Shown: positions 25,166-33,477 of the stretch, one piece after another
How positions within the stretch are numbered: the first letter of the stretch is position 1
Layout: each line of letters opens with the position of its first letter
NCBI GenBank assembly: GCA_024762395.1
Contig: JANTHP010000002.1
Span: forward strand, 1 to 41,211
DNA from: Anaerolineae bacterium
GTDB taxonomy: Bacteria; Chloroflexota; Anaerolineae; Promineifilales; Promineifilaceae
Direction: 5' to 3'
Length of the DNA: 41,211 nucleotides
The notes under the pieces: model-generated
Seen by the model: only the letters and a program-made list of their open reading frames with translations
What the model was told of the DNA's origin: nothing
Databases searched by the model: none
Translations under genes and position numbers: made by a program

Positions 25166-25238
25166 GATAAAAAAGTAGCTGAAGCGCACTAGCAGGCAGC
25201 CTTTGAACACGCTTGAGCCTGTTTTGTGCGCCGGCGGC

Positions 25239-27722
25239 CTATACAACTGCGGATGATTCCTCAATGGGCGCAGCCGCTTCCTCCACGGGCAAACCTTCCA
25301 CTCGCTCGAAGGTTAACTCATCGTCAGCCACATCAATATGAATGCGGTCGCCAGATTCAAACTCGCCCTTAAGCAGTTTCACCGAAAGCGGGCTTTCCAC
25401 AAACCGCTGCAAAGCGCGTTTCAACGGCCGCGCACCAAAATCTTTGTCGTACCCCTGCCCTGCCAGCCATCTTTGCGCCGCTTCAGTCAGCTCAATCGTC
25501 AAACCGCCATGCTCGGCCAGCCGTTCCTGAACCTCTTTCATCTGCATGTTGACGATTTCAACCACATCCTCCTCGCTCAACGGCTCGAAAATGATTACCT
25601 CGTCAATCCGGTTGATAAATTCGGGGCGGAAGGTCTTCTTAAGGTCGTCCTCGATTCGTTTATGATCTGCTTTCTCGGCGGCGTCGCGGGCGCCGGCAAA
25701 ACCGAGAGCGCCGGCTTTACGCGCGAAGGATGTGCCAACGTTGCTGGTCATGACAATGACGGTGTTACGGAAATTGACAACACGGCCCTGCCCATCGGTA
25801 AGACGGCCGTCATCCAGCAATTGCAGCAGCGCATTCCACACATCCGGGTGGGCCTTCTCAACCTCATCAAAGAGAACGACAGAATACGGCCGTCGCCTGA
25901 CCTGTTCCGTTAATTGGCCGCCCTGATCATACCCCACATAGCCGGGAGGCGCGCCAAACAGACGGCTGACCGTATGTTGTTCCCGATACTCACTCATATC
26001 TATCCGAATCAGCGCATCCTCATCGTCAAACAAAAACTCAGCCAGCGCCTTCGCCAGCTCCGTCTTGCCCACGCCGGAACTACCCAGGAAGATAAACGAA
26101 CCAATCGGCCGTCGCGGGTCACTCAAGCCGGAGCGGCTGCGCCGAATCGCATCCGACAGCGCCTCAATCGCCCGATTCTGGCCCACAATACGCTCATGCA
26201 GCCGTTCCTCCATGTGCAGCAGCTTCTCCGCCTCCGTTTCCATCATCTGCGTCAGCGGAATCCCCGTCCAGGCCGAGACGACCTCGGCAATATCCTCCTC
26301 ATCCACAATCTCATCCAGCATATTTTCCGCTTGCCACGCCTCGCGCGCTTCCGAAAATTCACTCTCCAACCGCAGCCGTTCGGCTCGCTTCGTCGCCGCC
26401 CGTTCATAATCGCGCACCGTATGCGCCTCTTCCTCTTCCAAAATATGCTGGTCAAGTTCTTGCTTTAGCTGTTTCAATTCCGGCGGCAGCGTGTGCAAAG
26501 CGACGCGCAATTTGGCCGCCGCCTCGTCAATCAAATCAATCGCCTTATCCGGCAACTGCCGATCCGTCACATACCGGTACGATAATTTAGCCGCCGCCGC
26601 CAACGCCTCATCCGAGTACGTGACTTTGTGATGCGCCTCGTACCGGTCACGTAAGCCATGCAGCATCTCAATCGTCGCTTCCACATCCGGCTCATCCACA
26701 AAAACGGGGGCAAAACGGCGTTCCAACGCGCTGTCTTTTTCAATGTATTGACGATACTCATCCATCGTCGTCGCCCCTACGCATTGCAATTCGCCCCGCG
26801 CCAATGCCGGTTTGAGCATGTTGCTGGCATCCATCGCCCCCTGCGCCGAACCGGCGCCGACAACGGTGTGCAGTTCATCAATGAAAAGAATAATTTCACC
26901 CTGCGCTTGCTGAATTTCATTAACGGCCGCTTTCAGCCGTTCTTCAAACTCACCCCGGAACCGGCTGCCGGCAATCATAGCCCCCAGATCAAGCGAAACA
27001 ACCTTCTTGTTAAGCAAGTTTTCGGGCACATCGCTGGCGATGATTTTCTGGGCCAATCCTTCGACGATGGCCGTCTTACCCACGCCCGCCTCGCCGATCA
27101 GCACCGGATTGTTCTTGGTACGGCGGCTGAGCACCTGGATAACGCGCAAAATCTCATCGTCGCGGCCAATGACCGGGTCAAGTTTGCCTTCGCGCCCCAG
27201 CCTGGTCAGGTCGCGGCTGTATTTTTCTAATGTGCGGTAGCGCGTTTCAGCCTGCCTGTCGGTAACCCGCTTGCCGCCGCGTAAATCTTTGATGCCGTTA
27301 ACAATCCGGTCGCGGGTGACGCCGAATTCTTGCAAAATGCGGGCGGCGGGTGTGTTGCGCTCGCTCAAGATGGCTAAAAAGATGTGTTCGGTGGAGATAA
27401 ATTCATCTTTGAGGCGGTTGGCTTCGCCCTGGGCCAGTTCCAAAACGGTGCGGATGCGGGGCGTGTAGAAGATTTGGCCCACGCCGCCGCCGTAGACGGC
27501 TACTTTGGGGCTGGCCCGCAGTTCATCATCAAGCCGCTTCTGCATGGCGGCTACGTCTACATTCAGGTCTTGTAAAAGTTGGGGAACAGCGCCGTCGTTT
27601 TGCTCTAGCAGCGCCAAAAAGAGGTGTTCGGTATCTACCTGGGTGTGTTTGTATCGTTGAACGATTTCGTAAGCGCGGGCGGCTGCATCTTGCGCCCGTT
27701 CGGTAAAGCGGTCAAATCGCAT
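25239..27722 (-). CDS. clpC: ClpC-type AAA+ unfoldase (Hsp100)
   Basis: About 827 residues from the ATG at 27722 ([19 protein letters not shown]), chosen because AAAGGA lies just upstream; the track extension of 22 residues is repeat-encoded. The N-terminal double Clp repeat is at 1-145. The first AAA+ module has GEAGVGKT and [16 protein letters not shown] short middle region with a UVR-like helix follows ([19 protein letters not shown]), far shorter than the ClpB M-domain, so ClpC rather than ClpB. The second AAA+ module has [39 protein letters not shown] and the C-terminal D2-small domain. It unfolds substrates, usually for ClpP. No ctsR or mcsAB lies nearby. Terminator downstream. Confidence 0.93.
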   Translation of the reverse strand: MRFDRFTERAQDAAARAYEIVQRYKHTQVDTEHLFLALLEQNDGAVPQLLQDLNVDVAAMQKRLDDELRASPKVAVYGGGVGQIFYTPRIRTVLELAQGEANRLKDEFISTEHIFLAILSERNTPAARILQEFGVTRDRIVNGIKDLRGGKRVTDRQAETRYRTLEKYSRDLTRLGREGKLDPVIGRDDEILRVIQVLSRRTKNNPVLIGEAGVGKTAIVEGLAQKIIASDVPENLLNKKVVSLDLGAMIAGSRFRGEFEERLKAAVNEIQQAQGEIILFIDELHTVVGAGSAQGAMDASNMLKPALARGELQCVGATTMDEYRQYIEKDSALERRFAPVFVDEPDVEATIEMLHGLRDRYEAHHKVTYSDEALAAAAKLSYRYVTDRQLPDKAIDLIDEAAAKLRVALHTLPPELKQLKQELDQHILEEEEAHTVRDYERAATKRAERLRLESEFSEAREAWQAENMLDEIVDEEDIAEVVSAWTGIPLTQMMETEAEKLLHMEERLHERIVGQNRAIEALSDAIRRSRSGLSDPRRPIGSFIFLGSSGVGKTELAKALAEFLFDDEDALIRIDMSEYREQHTVSRLFGAPPGYVGYDQGGQLTEQVRRRPYSVVLFDEVEKAHPDVWNALLQLLDDGRLTDGQGRVVNFRNTVIVMTSNVGTSFARKAGALGFAGARDAAEKADHKRIEDDLKKTFRPEFINRIDEVIIFEPLSEEDVVEIVNMQMKEVQERLAEHGGLTIELTEAAQRWLAGQGYDKDFGARPLKRALQRFVESPLSVKLLKGEFESGDRIHIDVADDELTFERVEGLPVEEAAAPIEESSAVV

Positions 27723-27737
27723 ATTTGTTGTCCTTTC

Positions 27738-27804
27738 GTGAAACGTGAAACGTGAAACGTAATGCGTAAAACGTGATGCGTGATTCACGTATCACACATC
27801 ACGT
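27738..27804. repeat. GTGAAAC heptamer array upstream of clpC
   Basis: Three GTGAAAC units, then GTAATGC, GTAAAAC, GTGATGC and GTGATTC in strict 7-bp period, followed by a partial inverted arm (CACGTATCACACATCACG). Confidence 0.9.
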
Positions 27805-27843
27805 CTGAGTATAGCCGGTTCGGATTGGATTGGCGTTAGAATT

Positions 27844-28263
27844 TCATAAAATGCGGGTTCCGTCGGCCTCGTAGCCGTCGCCCCAGGCCAGGATTTTGCG
27901 GGGGGTGATTTCGATGAGCCGCCATACGGCCGTTTCATCATATCGAAAATCCCATTCATACTTGTGGTAGAAATAGTCGGCCAGAACCTCTACCGTCGCC
28001 CGGTCGGCCACGTGCGCTTCGCCTTCGATGATGACAACGCTACCCGTGTCAGGCAAAGAGAGGGCAATGTTTTGATTGTAACGCATATTGGTGAATTTTT
28101 GGGTTTCATCGCCGGTGGCAATGTAGATTTTGTCATCCAGCCAGATGAACCAAACGGGCGCAAGGTGAGGACGGCCGTCGCTCCGTACCGTTGCCATCCA
28201 AATCGTCAATTCGCGCCCCAATCGGGCCTCGATTGCCCGCCATCGGGCCGGGTTTTGCCTCAT
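27844..28263 (-). CDS. Pyridoxamine 5'-phosphate oxidase-like (PPOX, FMN/F420-binding split barrel) protein
   Basis: 139 residues from the ATG at 28263 (MRQNPARWRAIEARLGREL). The longer ORF to 28512 is rejected because its first 83 residues are translated from GTGAAAC and GAACGATTT repeat DNA and are unlike any protein. The split-barrel pattern is clear: WMATVRSDGRPHLAPVWFIWLDDKIYIATGDETQKFTNMRYNQNIALSLPD. The family binds flavin or F420 and includes reductases and general-stress proteins. The cofactor and substrate cannot be fixed from sequence. It lies between clpC and murI on the same strand with repeats on both sides. Confidence 0.85.
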   Translation of the reverse strand: MRQNPARWRAIEARLGRELTIWMATVRSDGRPHLAPVWFIWLDDKIYIATGDETQKFTNMRYNQNIALSLPDTGSVVIIEGEAHVADRATVEVLADYFYHKYEWDFRYDETAVWRLIEITPRKILAWGDGYEADGTRIL

Positions 28264-28275
28264 GATGGGAATTAT

Positions 28276-28325
28276 ACTGGATGAAACGTGAAGCGTGAAA
28301 CATGAAAGCCTGTTTTCGCGTTTCA
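28276..28325. repeat. GTGAAAC-type two-armed repeat
   Basis: Degenerate left arm (ATGAAACGTGAAGCGTGAAAC) and short inverted arm (TTTTCGCGTTTCAC). Immediately beyond, CGGGCAATTGCCCG is a perfect 14-bp palindrome. Confidence 0.75.
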
Positions 28326-28389
28326 CAAAGGAAACATCACGGGCAATTGCCCGCCACGAAGGATGAAGGCCGCAGCCCGATTGGCGGGC

Positions 28390-28410
28390 GAACGATTTAC
28401 CAAATCGTTC
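28390..28410. repeat. GAACGATTT palindrome forming the murI 3' end
   Basis: GAACGATTT, ACC and AAATCGTTC form a compact hairpin. On the minus strand it encodes the last murI codons (TIW) and stop. The same GAACGATTTGG string forms the arms of the 11753-11900 element. Confidence 0.85.
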
Positions 28411-29260
28411 TACGAGGAGGGATGATGAGGCTTTGGCCGCGCCAGACGGCCGTTTCCGTCTCCATCGAAAACGCCAACATACGCCCGGCAAACTCAGATA
28501 AGTTGGCCGCATCCCCCGTCGTAAACGCCAGCGCTGCGCCGGGCCGGGCCGCCGGATTCAACAAATCATGCCGTTCCAGCAGCCGCGTTGTCTGGCGGGC
28601 AATGGCCGGAGCCGGATCAATGATGGTGATGTCTGGGCCGACAATTTGGGAGAGTAACGGCCGTACAAACGGGTAATGCGTACACCCCAACACCAGCGTA
28701 TCCACCCCTTCGGCCAACATGGGCAGCACACACGCCCGCAGCAGCCGCTCTACCGCCTCAGAATCCGTCTGTCCGCTTTCAATCAACTCCACCAACCCCA
28801 AACACGGACTCTCAAAAACCTGCACTCCCCGGGCAAACCGCGCCATCAACGCCTCGTACCGCTGGCTTTTGAACGTGCCGGCCGTTGCCAATACCCCGAC
28901 CTTGCCCCGTTTCGTTTGCGCCGCTGCCGGTTTAACCGCCGGTTCCATCCCCACAAACGGCACATCAGGAAACGTCTGACGCAAATGCGTCAGCGCCGCC
29001 CCCGATGCTGTATTGCAGGCCACTACAATCAATTTAGCGCCTAATTCCAACAGGAAGCTGGTAATCGCCTCGCTAAACGTCCGAATCTCAGCCAATGAAC
29101 GAGAACCATACGGCACATTGATCTGGTCGGCCAGGTAAATCAACTGTTCATGGGGCAGTTGCGCCCGAATATGGCGCAAGACAGACAGCCCCCCCACGCC
29201 GGAATCAAAAACGGCAATGGGCTGAAGCGGCAAGGTTTCAGGGTCATAAGGTTTCCCCAT
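28397..29260 (-). CDS. murI: Glutamate racemase
   Basis: About 287 residues. It interconverts L- and D-glutamate, supplying D-Glu for peptidoglycan. Using the start at 29260 (MGKPYDPETL), catalytic Asp19 lies in VFDSGVGGLSVL, with Cys82 in VVACNTASG and Cys193 in VLGCTHYPF; NVPYGSRS is also conserved. The track's ATG at 29305 would add 15 residues encoded by CTTGCC-type repeat DNA and overlap the upstream stop; I prefer 29260 but the start is not certain. The C-terminal residues come from an ACGGCCGT site (ETAVW) and the GAACGATTT palindrome, so the tail was probably rewritten by repeats. The hydrolase gene lies just upstream, likely co-transcribed. Confidence 0.95.
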   Translation of the reverse strand: MGKPYDPETLPLQPIAVFDSGVGGLSVLRHIRAQLPHEQLIYLADQINVPYGSRSLAEIRTFSEAITSFLLELGAKLIVVACNTASGAALTHLRQTFPDVPFVGMEPAVKPAAAQTKRGKVGVLATAGTFKSQRYEALMARFARGVQVFESPCLGLVELIESGQTDSEAVERLLRACVLPMLAEGVDTLVLGCTHYPFVRPLLSQIVGPDITIIDPAPAIARQTTRLLERHDLLNPAARPGAALAFTTGDAANLSEFAGRMLAFSMETETAVWRGQSLIIPPRRTIW

Positions 29261-29291
29261 CACTTTGCCGCCTTGCCACCTTGCCGCCTTG

Positions 29292-30047
29292 CTACTTACT
29301 GCCATTCGCCGATACGTTTACTAGCCCTTCAAACAGCGCCAACATCGCCCGGTCATCCTGGTACATCGCCTCAGGATGCCACTGCACGCCAATGGCAAAG
29401 GGATGATCCGGCGCTTCAATGCCCTCGATTAAGCCATCTTCTGAACGAGCCGTCACAACCAGCCCCGGCGCCAAATCGCGCACGCCTTGATGATGGATGC
29501 TGTTTACGGCTGCGCTCCGCCCCGGCCAATAATGGGCTATCTTGGAATCCGGTTCAATCTCAACCTGATGGGCGATGTGGTTACGGGGATAAGGCGTTCT
29601 AAAATCATGCTTATCGGCGCCGGGCATCTGGCTTTGCACATCCTGCCACAAGGTTCCGCCCATAGCCACGTTGAATACTTGATGCCCGCGGCAGATGGCT
29701 AAGAATGGTTTTTGCTCGGTAACGGCCGTTTGCGTAAGCGCCAGCTCTAATTCATCCCGTTCCTGATCAATCCCCCTCAACTCAGCCTGCAATTCTTTGC
29801 TGTAACGCCAATAATCAATATCGCCGCCGCCCGGCAGCAGCAAACCGTCAACCCGATCGAAAACCTGCCGCCAGGCTGCTTCATCCAGACAAAGCGGAAC
29901 CAAAACAGGAATACCGCCAGCGGCAATAATCGCCTGCGTATAAGGCGCATTCACGCCAACAACATTCAACTGACCAACTTGTTTACGATAGGTGGTACAG
30001 CCGATTAACGGCCGTCTTCCCCCTGGAGATGAGTGCAAAGATGTCAT
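29292..30047 (-). CDS. Class I glutamine amidotransferase-like gamma-glutamyl hydrolase (peptidase C26, PuuD-like)
   Basis: 251 residues, the usual length for gamma-glutamyl-gamma-aminobutyrate hydrolase family members. The nucleophile elbow PFLAICRGHQVFNVAMGGTLWQD carries Cys119, and GVQWHPEAM carries His224 and Glu226, completing the triad. LLLPGGGDIDYWRY forms the oxyanion-side motif. It hydrolyses a gamma-glutamyl amide; whether the substrate is gamma-Glu-GABA, a polyglutamate or something else cannot be told, and no putrescine-utilisation genes adjoin. Its stop lies 31 bp before the preferred murI start. Glutamate chemistry of both genes makes a functional link plausible only. Confidence 0.88.
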   Translation of the reverse strand: MTSLHSSPGGRRPLIGCTTYRKQVGQLNVVGVNAPYTQAIIAAGGIPVLVPLCLDEAAWRQVFDRVDGLLLPGGGDIDYWRYSKELQAELRGIDQERDELELALTQTAVTEQKPFLAICRGHQVFNVAMGGTLWQDVQSQMPGADKHDFRTPYPRNHIAHQVEIEPDSKIAHYWPGRSAAVNSIHHQGVRDLAPGLVVTARSEDGLIEGIEAPDHPFAIGVQWHPEAMYQDDRAMLALFEGLVNVSANGSK

Positions 30048-30074
30048 TAAGCCTCCAATCTGCTTATGTCAAAG

Positions 30075-30106
30075 CAAAAAGGGTGAAAGCTCACAGCTTT
30101 CACCCT
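30075..30106 (-). terminator. Intrinsic terminator downstream of rplS
   Basis: On the minus strand GGGTGAAAGCT, a 3-nt loop and AGCTTTCACCC form a perfect 11-bp stem, followed by TTTTTGCTTTG. It separates rplS from the hydrolase gene. Confidence 0.9.
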
Positions 30107-30162
30107 GAAAATAACAATAACCACTCACAGCAATGGTCACATTTTATGAACAACTGCAAGAA

Positions 30163-30519
30163 TCAGTAAATACGCTTTTCCCGTAGGCGGGCTGATTTAC
30201 CAGTGCGCTCGCGCAAATAGTAAAGCTGGGCGCGGCGCACATGTGCATGACGATGCACCTCAATCTTTTCAATACGCGGCGAACGCAGCAAGAATGTTCG
30301 TTCAACGCCAATCCCATTAGAAGCAATGCGGCGGACCGTAAAATTACGATTATTCCCGTTGCCACGCAGCCGAATGATGACGCCGCGTACCAACTGGACA
30401 CGCTCATTACGCTGCCCGACGTTAATCCGTAAATGAACCGTTACATTATCGCCTACCCGCAACTGCGGCAGCGACTCATTACCTTCCTTATCAAAAGCCT
30501 TCAAAAGTAAATCAGACAT
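30163..30519 (-). CDS. rplS: 50S ribosomal protein L19
   Basis: 118 residues from the ATG at 30519, chosen over the track's position six codons earlier because GGAGAG lies eight bases upstream. L19 features are complete: LPQLRVGDNVTVHLRINVGQRNERVQLVRGVIIRLRGNGNNRNFTVRRIASNGIGVERTFLLRSPRIEKIEVHRHAHVRRAQLYYLRERTGKSARLREK. It sits at the 30S-50S interface. The usual neighbours (rpsP, rimM, trmD) are absent here; it stands as a single gene between two terminators. It lacks ACGGCCGT sites. Confidence 0.97.
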   Translation of the reverse strand: MSDLLLKAFDKEGNESLPQLRVGDNVTVHLRINVGQRNERVQLVRGVIIRLRGNGNNRNFTVRRIASNGIGVERTFLLRSPRIEKIEVHRHAHVRRAQLYYLRERTGKSARLREKRIY

Positions 30520-30565
30520 GAGCAATCTCTCCGACAAATAGGGCGCGCCTATTTTAGTTTTAGCA

Positions 30566-30589
30566 TAAAGAAGCCCGCTATTGCGGGCT
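30566..30589 (-). terminator. Probable intrinsic terminator downstream of cold-shock gene
   Basis: AGCCCGC, TATT loop and GCGGGCT (30572-30589), followed on the minus strand by TTCTTTATG. The stem is good and the T-tract moderate. A second hairpin (TCACCCC...GGGGTGA, near 30649-30669) lies just after the cold-shock stop. Confidence 0.65.
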
Positions 30590-30669
30590 AGAAATCAAAC
30601 TATATCATGCCTGGAACCAATGAGCAAGAAAAACTCGATTCCAGATCACCCCTTTATTGGGGGTGAATT

Positions 30670-30879
30670 TTACACCTTTGAAACGTTAGCCGCAGCCGGA
30701 CCTTTAGGGCCTTCTTCAACCACAAACTGAACGCGCTGGCCTTCTTCCAAACTGCGATACCCTTCGGAGTTGATAGCGGAGAAATGCACAAACACATCAC
30801 CACCATTATCGCGGGAAATAAAACCAAATCCCTTCTTGTCGCTGAACCATTTGACGGTTCCTGTTTCCATCTCGCTCAT
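30670..30879 (-). CDS. Cold-shock domain protein (CspA family)
   Basis: 69 residues, a single cold-shock domain. RNP1 KGFGFISR and RNP2 VFVHFSAI are intact, with the opening [10 protein letters not shown] and ending [13 protein letters not shown] typical of the family. It binds single-stranded RNA or DNA as a chaperone. Two in-frame ATGs exist ([12 protein letters not shown]); AAGGTAGG upstream fits the first. The monocistronic gene lies between a terminator upstream (30934) and one downstream. Confidence 0.96.
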   Translation of the reverse strand: MSEMETGTVKWFSDKKGFGFISRDNGGDVFVHFSAINSEGYRSLEEGQRVQFVVEEGPKGPAAANVSKV

Positions 30880-30933
30880 TCTTAAACCTACCTTGTGTTA
30901 AAAAAATTTACCAATTGCTTGTATTTTAAGACA

Positions 30934-30971
30934 TAAAAAAACCGCCCAGACTTGTGCTACGCCTGGGCGGT
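30934..30971 (-). terminator. Strong intrinsic terminator (minus strand)
   Basis: ACCGCCCAG and CTGGGCGGT form a 9-bp GC-rich stem, followed on the minus strand by seven T. It stands upstream of the cold-shock gene and would end transcription from the 65-residue gene if it passes the first terminator at 31050. Confidence 0.88.
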
Positions 30972-31049
30972 GCATTTTAGTCATCAAAAAAACAAAGCAA
31001 CAAACTATCTGCAAAAAACTATACCGTATTTTCCCTGTTCCGTCAAAAT

Positions 31050-31091
31050 AAAAAAGCCTCGGCCATTCAATTTGGCAGCAAGGCTTTTTTG
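31050..31091. terminator. Bidirectional intrinsic terminator after 65-residue gene
   Basis: AAAAAGCCT and AGGCTTTTT flank an inner GCCA...TGGC stem, with A/T tracts on both sides so it can work in either direction. It lies 20 bp downstream of the minus-strand gene at 31111. Confidence 0.85.
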
Positions 31092-31110
31092 TTTGGATCC
31101 TGTATGGGAA

Positions 31111-31308
31111 TTAACGATCTTTTTTCAAAACCGGCAATCCGTTCTTGCTCTCAGAAACGACGTACCCTTCCGGTACTGCGTCCAATGCCCCATCCTTAAC
31201 TTCTTTGGCGAAGAAATAAATGGTTTGTGTACGGCCGTTCTTCAACTGCGTATCACGTTTATGCAAAAAGTAAGTGCGATCCTTTGAATTTGTAAAACTA
31301 AAAGCCAT
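31111..31308 (-). CDS. Conserved small protein of unknown function (65 residues)
   Basis: 65 residues (MAFSFTNSKDRTYFLHKRDTQLKNGRTQTIYFFAKEVKDGALDAVPEGYVVSESKNGLPVLKKDR). The AGGAAGG RBS and clean terminator support a real gene. The pattern of N-terminal FxFTNSK, YFLH, GR.QTIYFFA and C-terminal SKNGLPVLKK resembles a short conserved protein I recall from Chloroflexota and Actinobacteria, with no known function. It is basic and compact with no membrane segment. A weak promoter candidate (TGTCAA/ATTTTC on the plus strand at 31443-31471) would leave a leader of about 130 nt. Confidence 0.85.
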   Translation of the reverse strand: MAFSFTNSKDRTYFLHKRDTQLKNGRTQTIYFFAKEVKDGALDAVPEGYVVSESKNGLPVLKKDR

Positions 31309-31484
31309 TTTTTACCTTCCTTTATCAAAAATATCTTGTCCAAGTTTATGTAGCTGTGCCATCAAGTAAAACCTGGTAACGGACAAACTGCCACAACCGT
31401 GACAGGAGCCATATTAAAGCAATCCCTGTCTATTGGCAAGGAATTTTCATAAACAAGATGCAGATTGTCAACTGTTTATCACTT

Positions 31485-31513
31485 TTGACGCCCTATTTTC
31501 CGGCTGTTATACT
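31485..31513 (+). promoter_or_regulatory. Sigma-70-type promoter of proS
   Basis: TTGACG (31485-31490), a 17-bp spacer and TATACT (31508-31513), five of six matches in each box. Transcription would start near 31520, about 58 nt before the proS ATG. No T-box or other riboswitch is seen in this short leader. Confidence 0.8.
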
Positions 31514-31577
31514 TCTCCGACTGGTGTGACGCTGTAACAATGAACTAAGAAACATCAAATTACGAGATAAAAAAATC

Positions 31578-33308
31578 ATGAGACTATCAAAATCTTTCGG
31601 CAAAACATTACGCGAGGCGCCGGCCGACGCCGAACTAGCCAGCCACAAACTACTCATCCGCGGCAACTTTGTCCGCCCAACGGGAGCCGGTATTTACACA
31701 TTCATGCCCTTCGGCTACCGCGTCATCCGCAAAATCTGGGCTATTTTAGCTGATGAGATGGACGCCATTGGCGGCCAGGAAATGTGGATGCCTAACCTGC
31801 ACCCGTCGGCGTTGTGGGAAGCGACCGGCCGCTGGAATACAATGGACGTGTTGATGAAAGTAAAAGGGGGCGGCAGCCGCGAATACGCCCTATCGGCCAC
31901 CCATGAGGAAATCGTGGTGGATTTAGCCTTGCGCGAAACGGAAAGCTACCGCGACTTGCCGCGCATGATTTACCACATCAGCAAAAAGTTCCGCGACGAA
32001 CCGCGCGCGCGGGGCGGGCTGATGCGGCTGCGCGAGTTCATCATGAAGGACGCCTACACGCTGGATACAAGCGAGGAGGCATTGGATGAGTATTATCCGC
32101 AGATGATTCAGGCGTATTACAATATTTTTGAACGCTGCGGCACGCCCGCTTTGGCGATTAACGCCGATGTGGGAGCAATGGGCGGCAAAAGTTCGCATGA
32201 GTTTGTTGTTCCTCACGACCAGGGGGAGGATACGTTTATTGCCTGCGCTGATTGTGATTATGCGGCGAATGTGGAAGCGGCCGTTTTTGTGCGCGAAGGA
32301 GACAAGCCGGAAAAACTGGACGATCTGGTTAAAACAGCTACGCCAAATTGCAAAACCATTGCCGACGTAGCTGATTTTATCGGCGTGCCTACCAGTCAAA
32401 CGGGCAAGGCTGTCTTTTATTGGTGGACGGCGGCCGGCGAGCAAGAAGATGCGGGCCGTTTCATCTTCGGACTCGTTCGCGGTGATTTAGAGGTTAACGA
32501 GGTCAAACTAATCAATGCTTTGGGCGGCGGAACTGTTCGCGCCGCCACCGATGAGGAAATTATCGCCGCTGGCGCGACGCCCGGCTATGCCTCCCCCATC
32601 GGCCTGACCATCGCCGACAGCCTGGATGCGCCCGGCGTTTACGTCATTGCCGACACATCGCTGAAAGCGGGCGGTAATTTTGTTGTGGGCGCCAATGATG
32701 AAGGCTACCATTTTACCGGCGCAAACTATCCCCGCGACTTTGCCGTCAGCCAAATGGCCGACATCGCTCAGGCGGATACGGGATACAAATGCGCCCAATG
32801 CGGCGGCCGAATTGAAGCGCGGCGAGCTATCGAAGCCGGTCACTGTTTCAAATTAGGCACGCGCTACAGTAAAGCAACTAACGCCACTTATCTGGATAAA
32901 AACGGTAAGCCACAGTTTATTTACATGGGGTCTTACGGCATCGGCATAGACCGGTTGATGGCAATCATTGTGGAGAAACATCATGACGATTACGGCATTA
33001 TTTGGCCGGAAAGTGTGGCTCCGTTCCAGGTACATTTGATGCACATCGGCAAGGGGAGTGATGTCCGCAAAACGGCCGATTCTCTCTACGACTCGCTGCG
33101 AAAAGAAGGCTTTGAGGTATTGTACGATGACCGCGAAGCCAGCCCCGGCGTTAAGTTCAATGACGCCGACTTGATTGGTATCCCGTGGCGGGTTACCGTG
33201 GGCGGGCGCAGCCTGGCCCAAGGCGGTGTGGAAGTGAAACAACGCAGTGAAAAGGAGCGTCACCTGGTTCCAATTGAGGAATTAGCGGCTTTTTTGCGCC
33301 AATCGTAG
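31578..33308 (+). CDS. proS: Prolyl-tRNA synthetase
   Basis: 576 residues, typical of the bacterial ProS form with an editing insertion. Class II motifs: SHKLLIRGNFVRPTGAGIYTFMPFGYRVIRKIWAILADEMDAIGGQEMWMPNLHPSALWEATGRW (motif 1 region), LSATHEEIVVDLA and RDEPRARGGLMRLREFIMKDAYTLD (motif 2), MGSYGIGIDRLMAIIVEKH (motif 3). The INS editing domain lies at about 225-405, and the C-terminal anticodon-binding domain has YDDREASPGVKFNDADLIGIPWRVTVG. It charges tRNA-Pro in the cytoplasm. Strong promoter and terminator make it a single transcription unit. Confidence 0.97.
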   Translation: MRLSKSFGKTLREAPADAELASHKLLIRGNFVRPTGAGIYTFMPFGYRVIRKIWAILADEMDAIGGQEMWMPNLHPSALWEATGRWNTMDVLMKVKGGGSREYALSATHEEIVVDLALRETESYRDLPRMIYHISKKFRDEPRARGGLMRLREFIMKDAYTLDTSEEALDEYYPQMIQAYYNIFERCGTPALAINADVGAMGGKSSHEFVVPHDQGEDTFIACADCDYAANVEAAVFVREGDKPEKLDDLVKTATPNCKTIADVADFIGVPTSQTGKAVFYWWTAAGEQEDAGRFIFGLVRGDLEVNEVKLINALGGGTVRAATDEEIIAAGATPGYASPIGLTIADSLDAPGVYVIADTSLKAGGNFVVGANDEGYHFTGANYPRDFAVSQMADIAQADTGYKCAQCGGRIEARRAIEAGHCFKLGTRYSKATNATYLDKNGKPQFIYMGSYGIGIDRLMAIIVEKHHDDYGIIWPESVAPFQVHLMHIGKGSDVRKTADSLYDSLRKEGFEVLYDDREASPGVKFNDADLIGIPWRVTVGGRSLAQGGVEVKQRSEKERHLVPIEELAAFLRQS

Positions 33309-33335
33309 CATTTACGCACACGAATGCATCTATTG

Positions 33336-33372
33336 TCCCTCCGGCTGTTTGCAACAGTCGGGGGGATTTTTG
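33336..33372 (+). terminator. Intrinsic terminator downstream of proS
   Basis: CCCTCCGGCTGTT and AACAGTCGGGGGG pair over about 12 bp with a TGC(A) loop and are followed by ATTTTTG. Confidence 0.88.
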
Positions 33373-33477
33373 TATGCCTGTTTGTCCCCAAAATAGGAGG
33401 GATAGATGATGGAAATAGGAAACGGCCGTGTTACAATGGAACCTATTGACACACCAAAACACATTATGGAAATTTAG

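Noticed and set aside
25914-27230. Long plus-strand ORFs opposite clpC (184 and 190 residues), and similar long antisense ORFs at 4456-5010, 7268-8083, 18663-19358 and 39513-40058
   Set aside because: They are antisense shadows of securely identified genes in GC-rich codon context, with implausible compositions and no RBS.
3726-28512. ORF-track N-terminal extensions of GT4, GT39, sugar transporter, kinase, clpC, PPOX and murI genes
   Set aside because: The added residues are translations of tandem repeats (for example THHASRITHH-, [11 protein letters not shown]-type peptides), lack an RBS, and are followed by a better start with family-typical sequence.
30649-30669. Terminator call for the TCACCCC/GGGGTGA hairpin after the cold-shock gene
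   Set aside because: The stem is real but no T-tract follows on the minus strand; the hairpin at 30566-30589 is the better terminator.
31309-31484. Riboswitch or T-box upstream of proS
   Set aside because: The proS promoter lies at 31485-31513, leaving only about 58 nt of leader, too short and without T-box or specifier-stem features.
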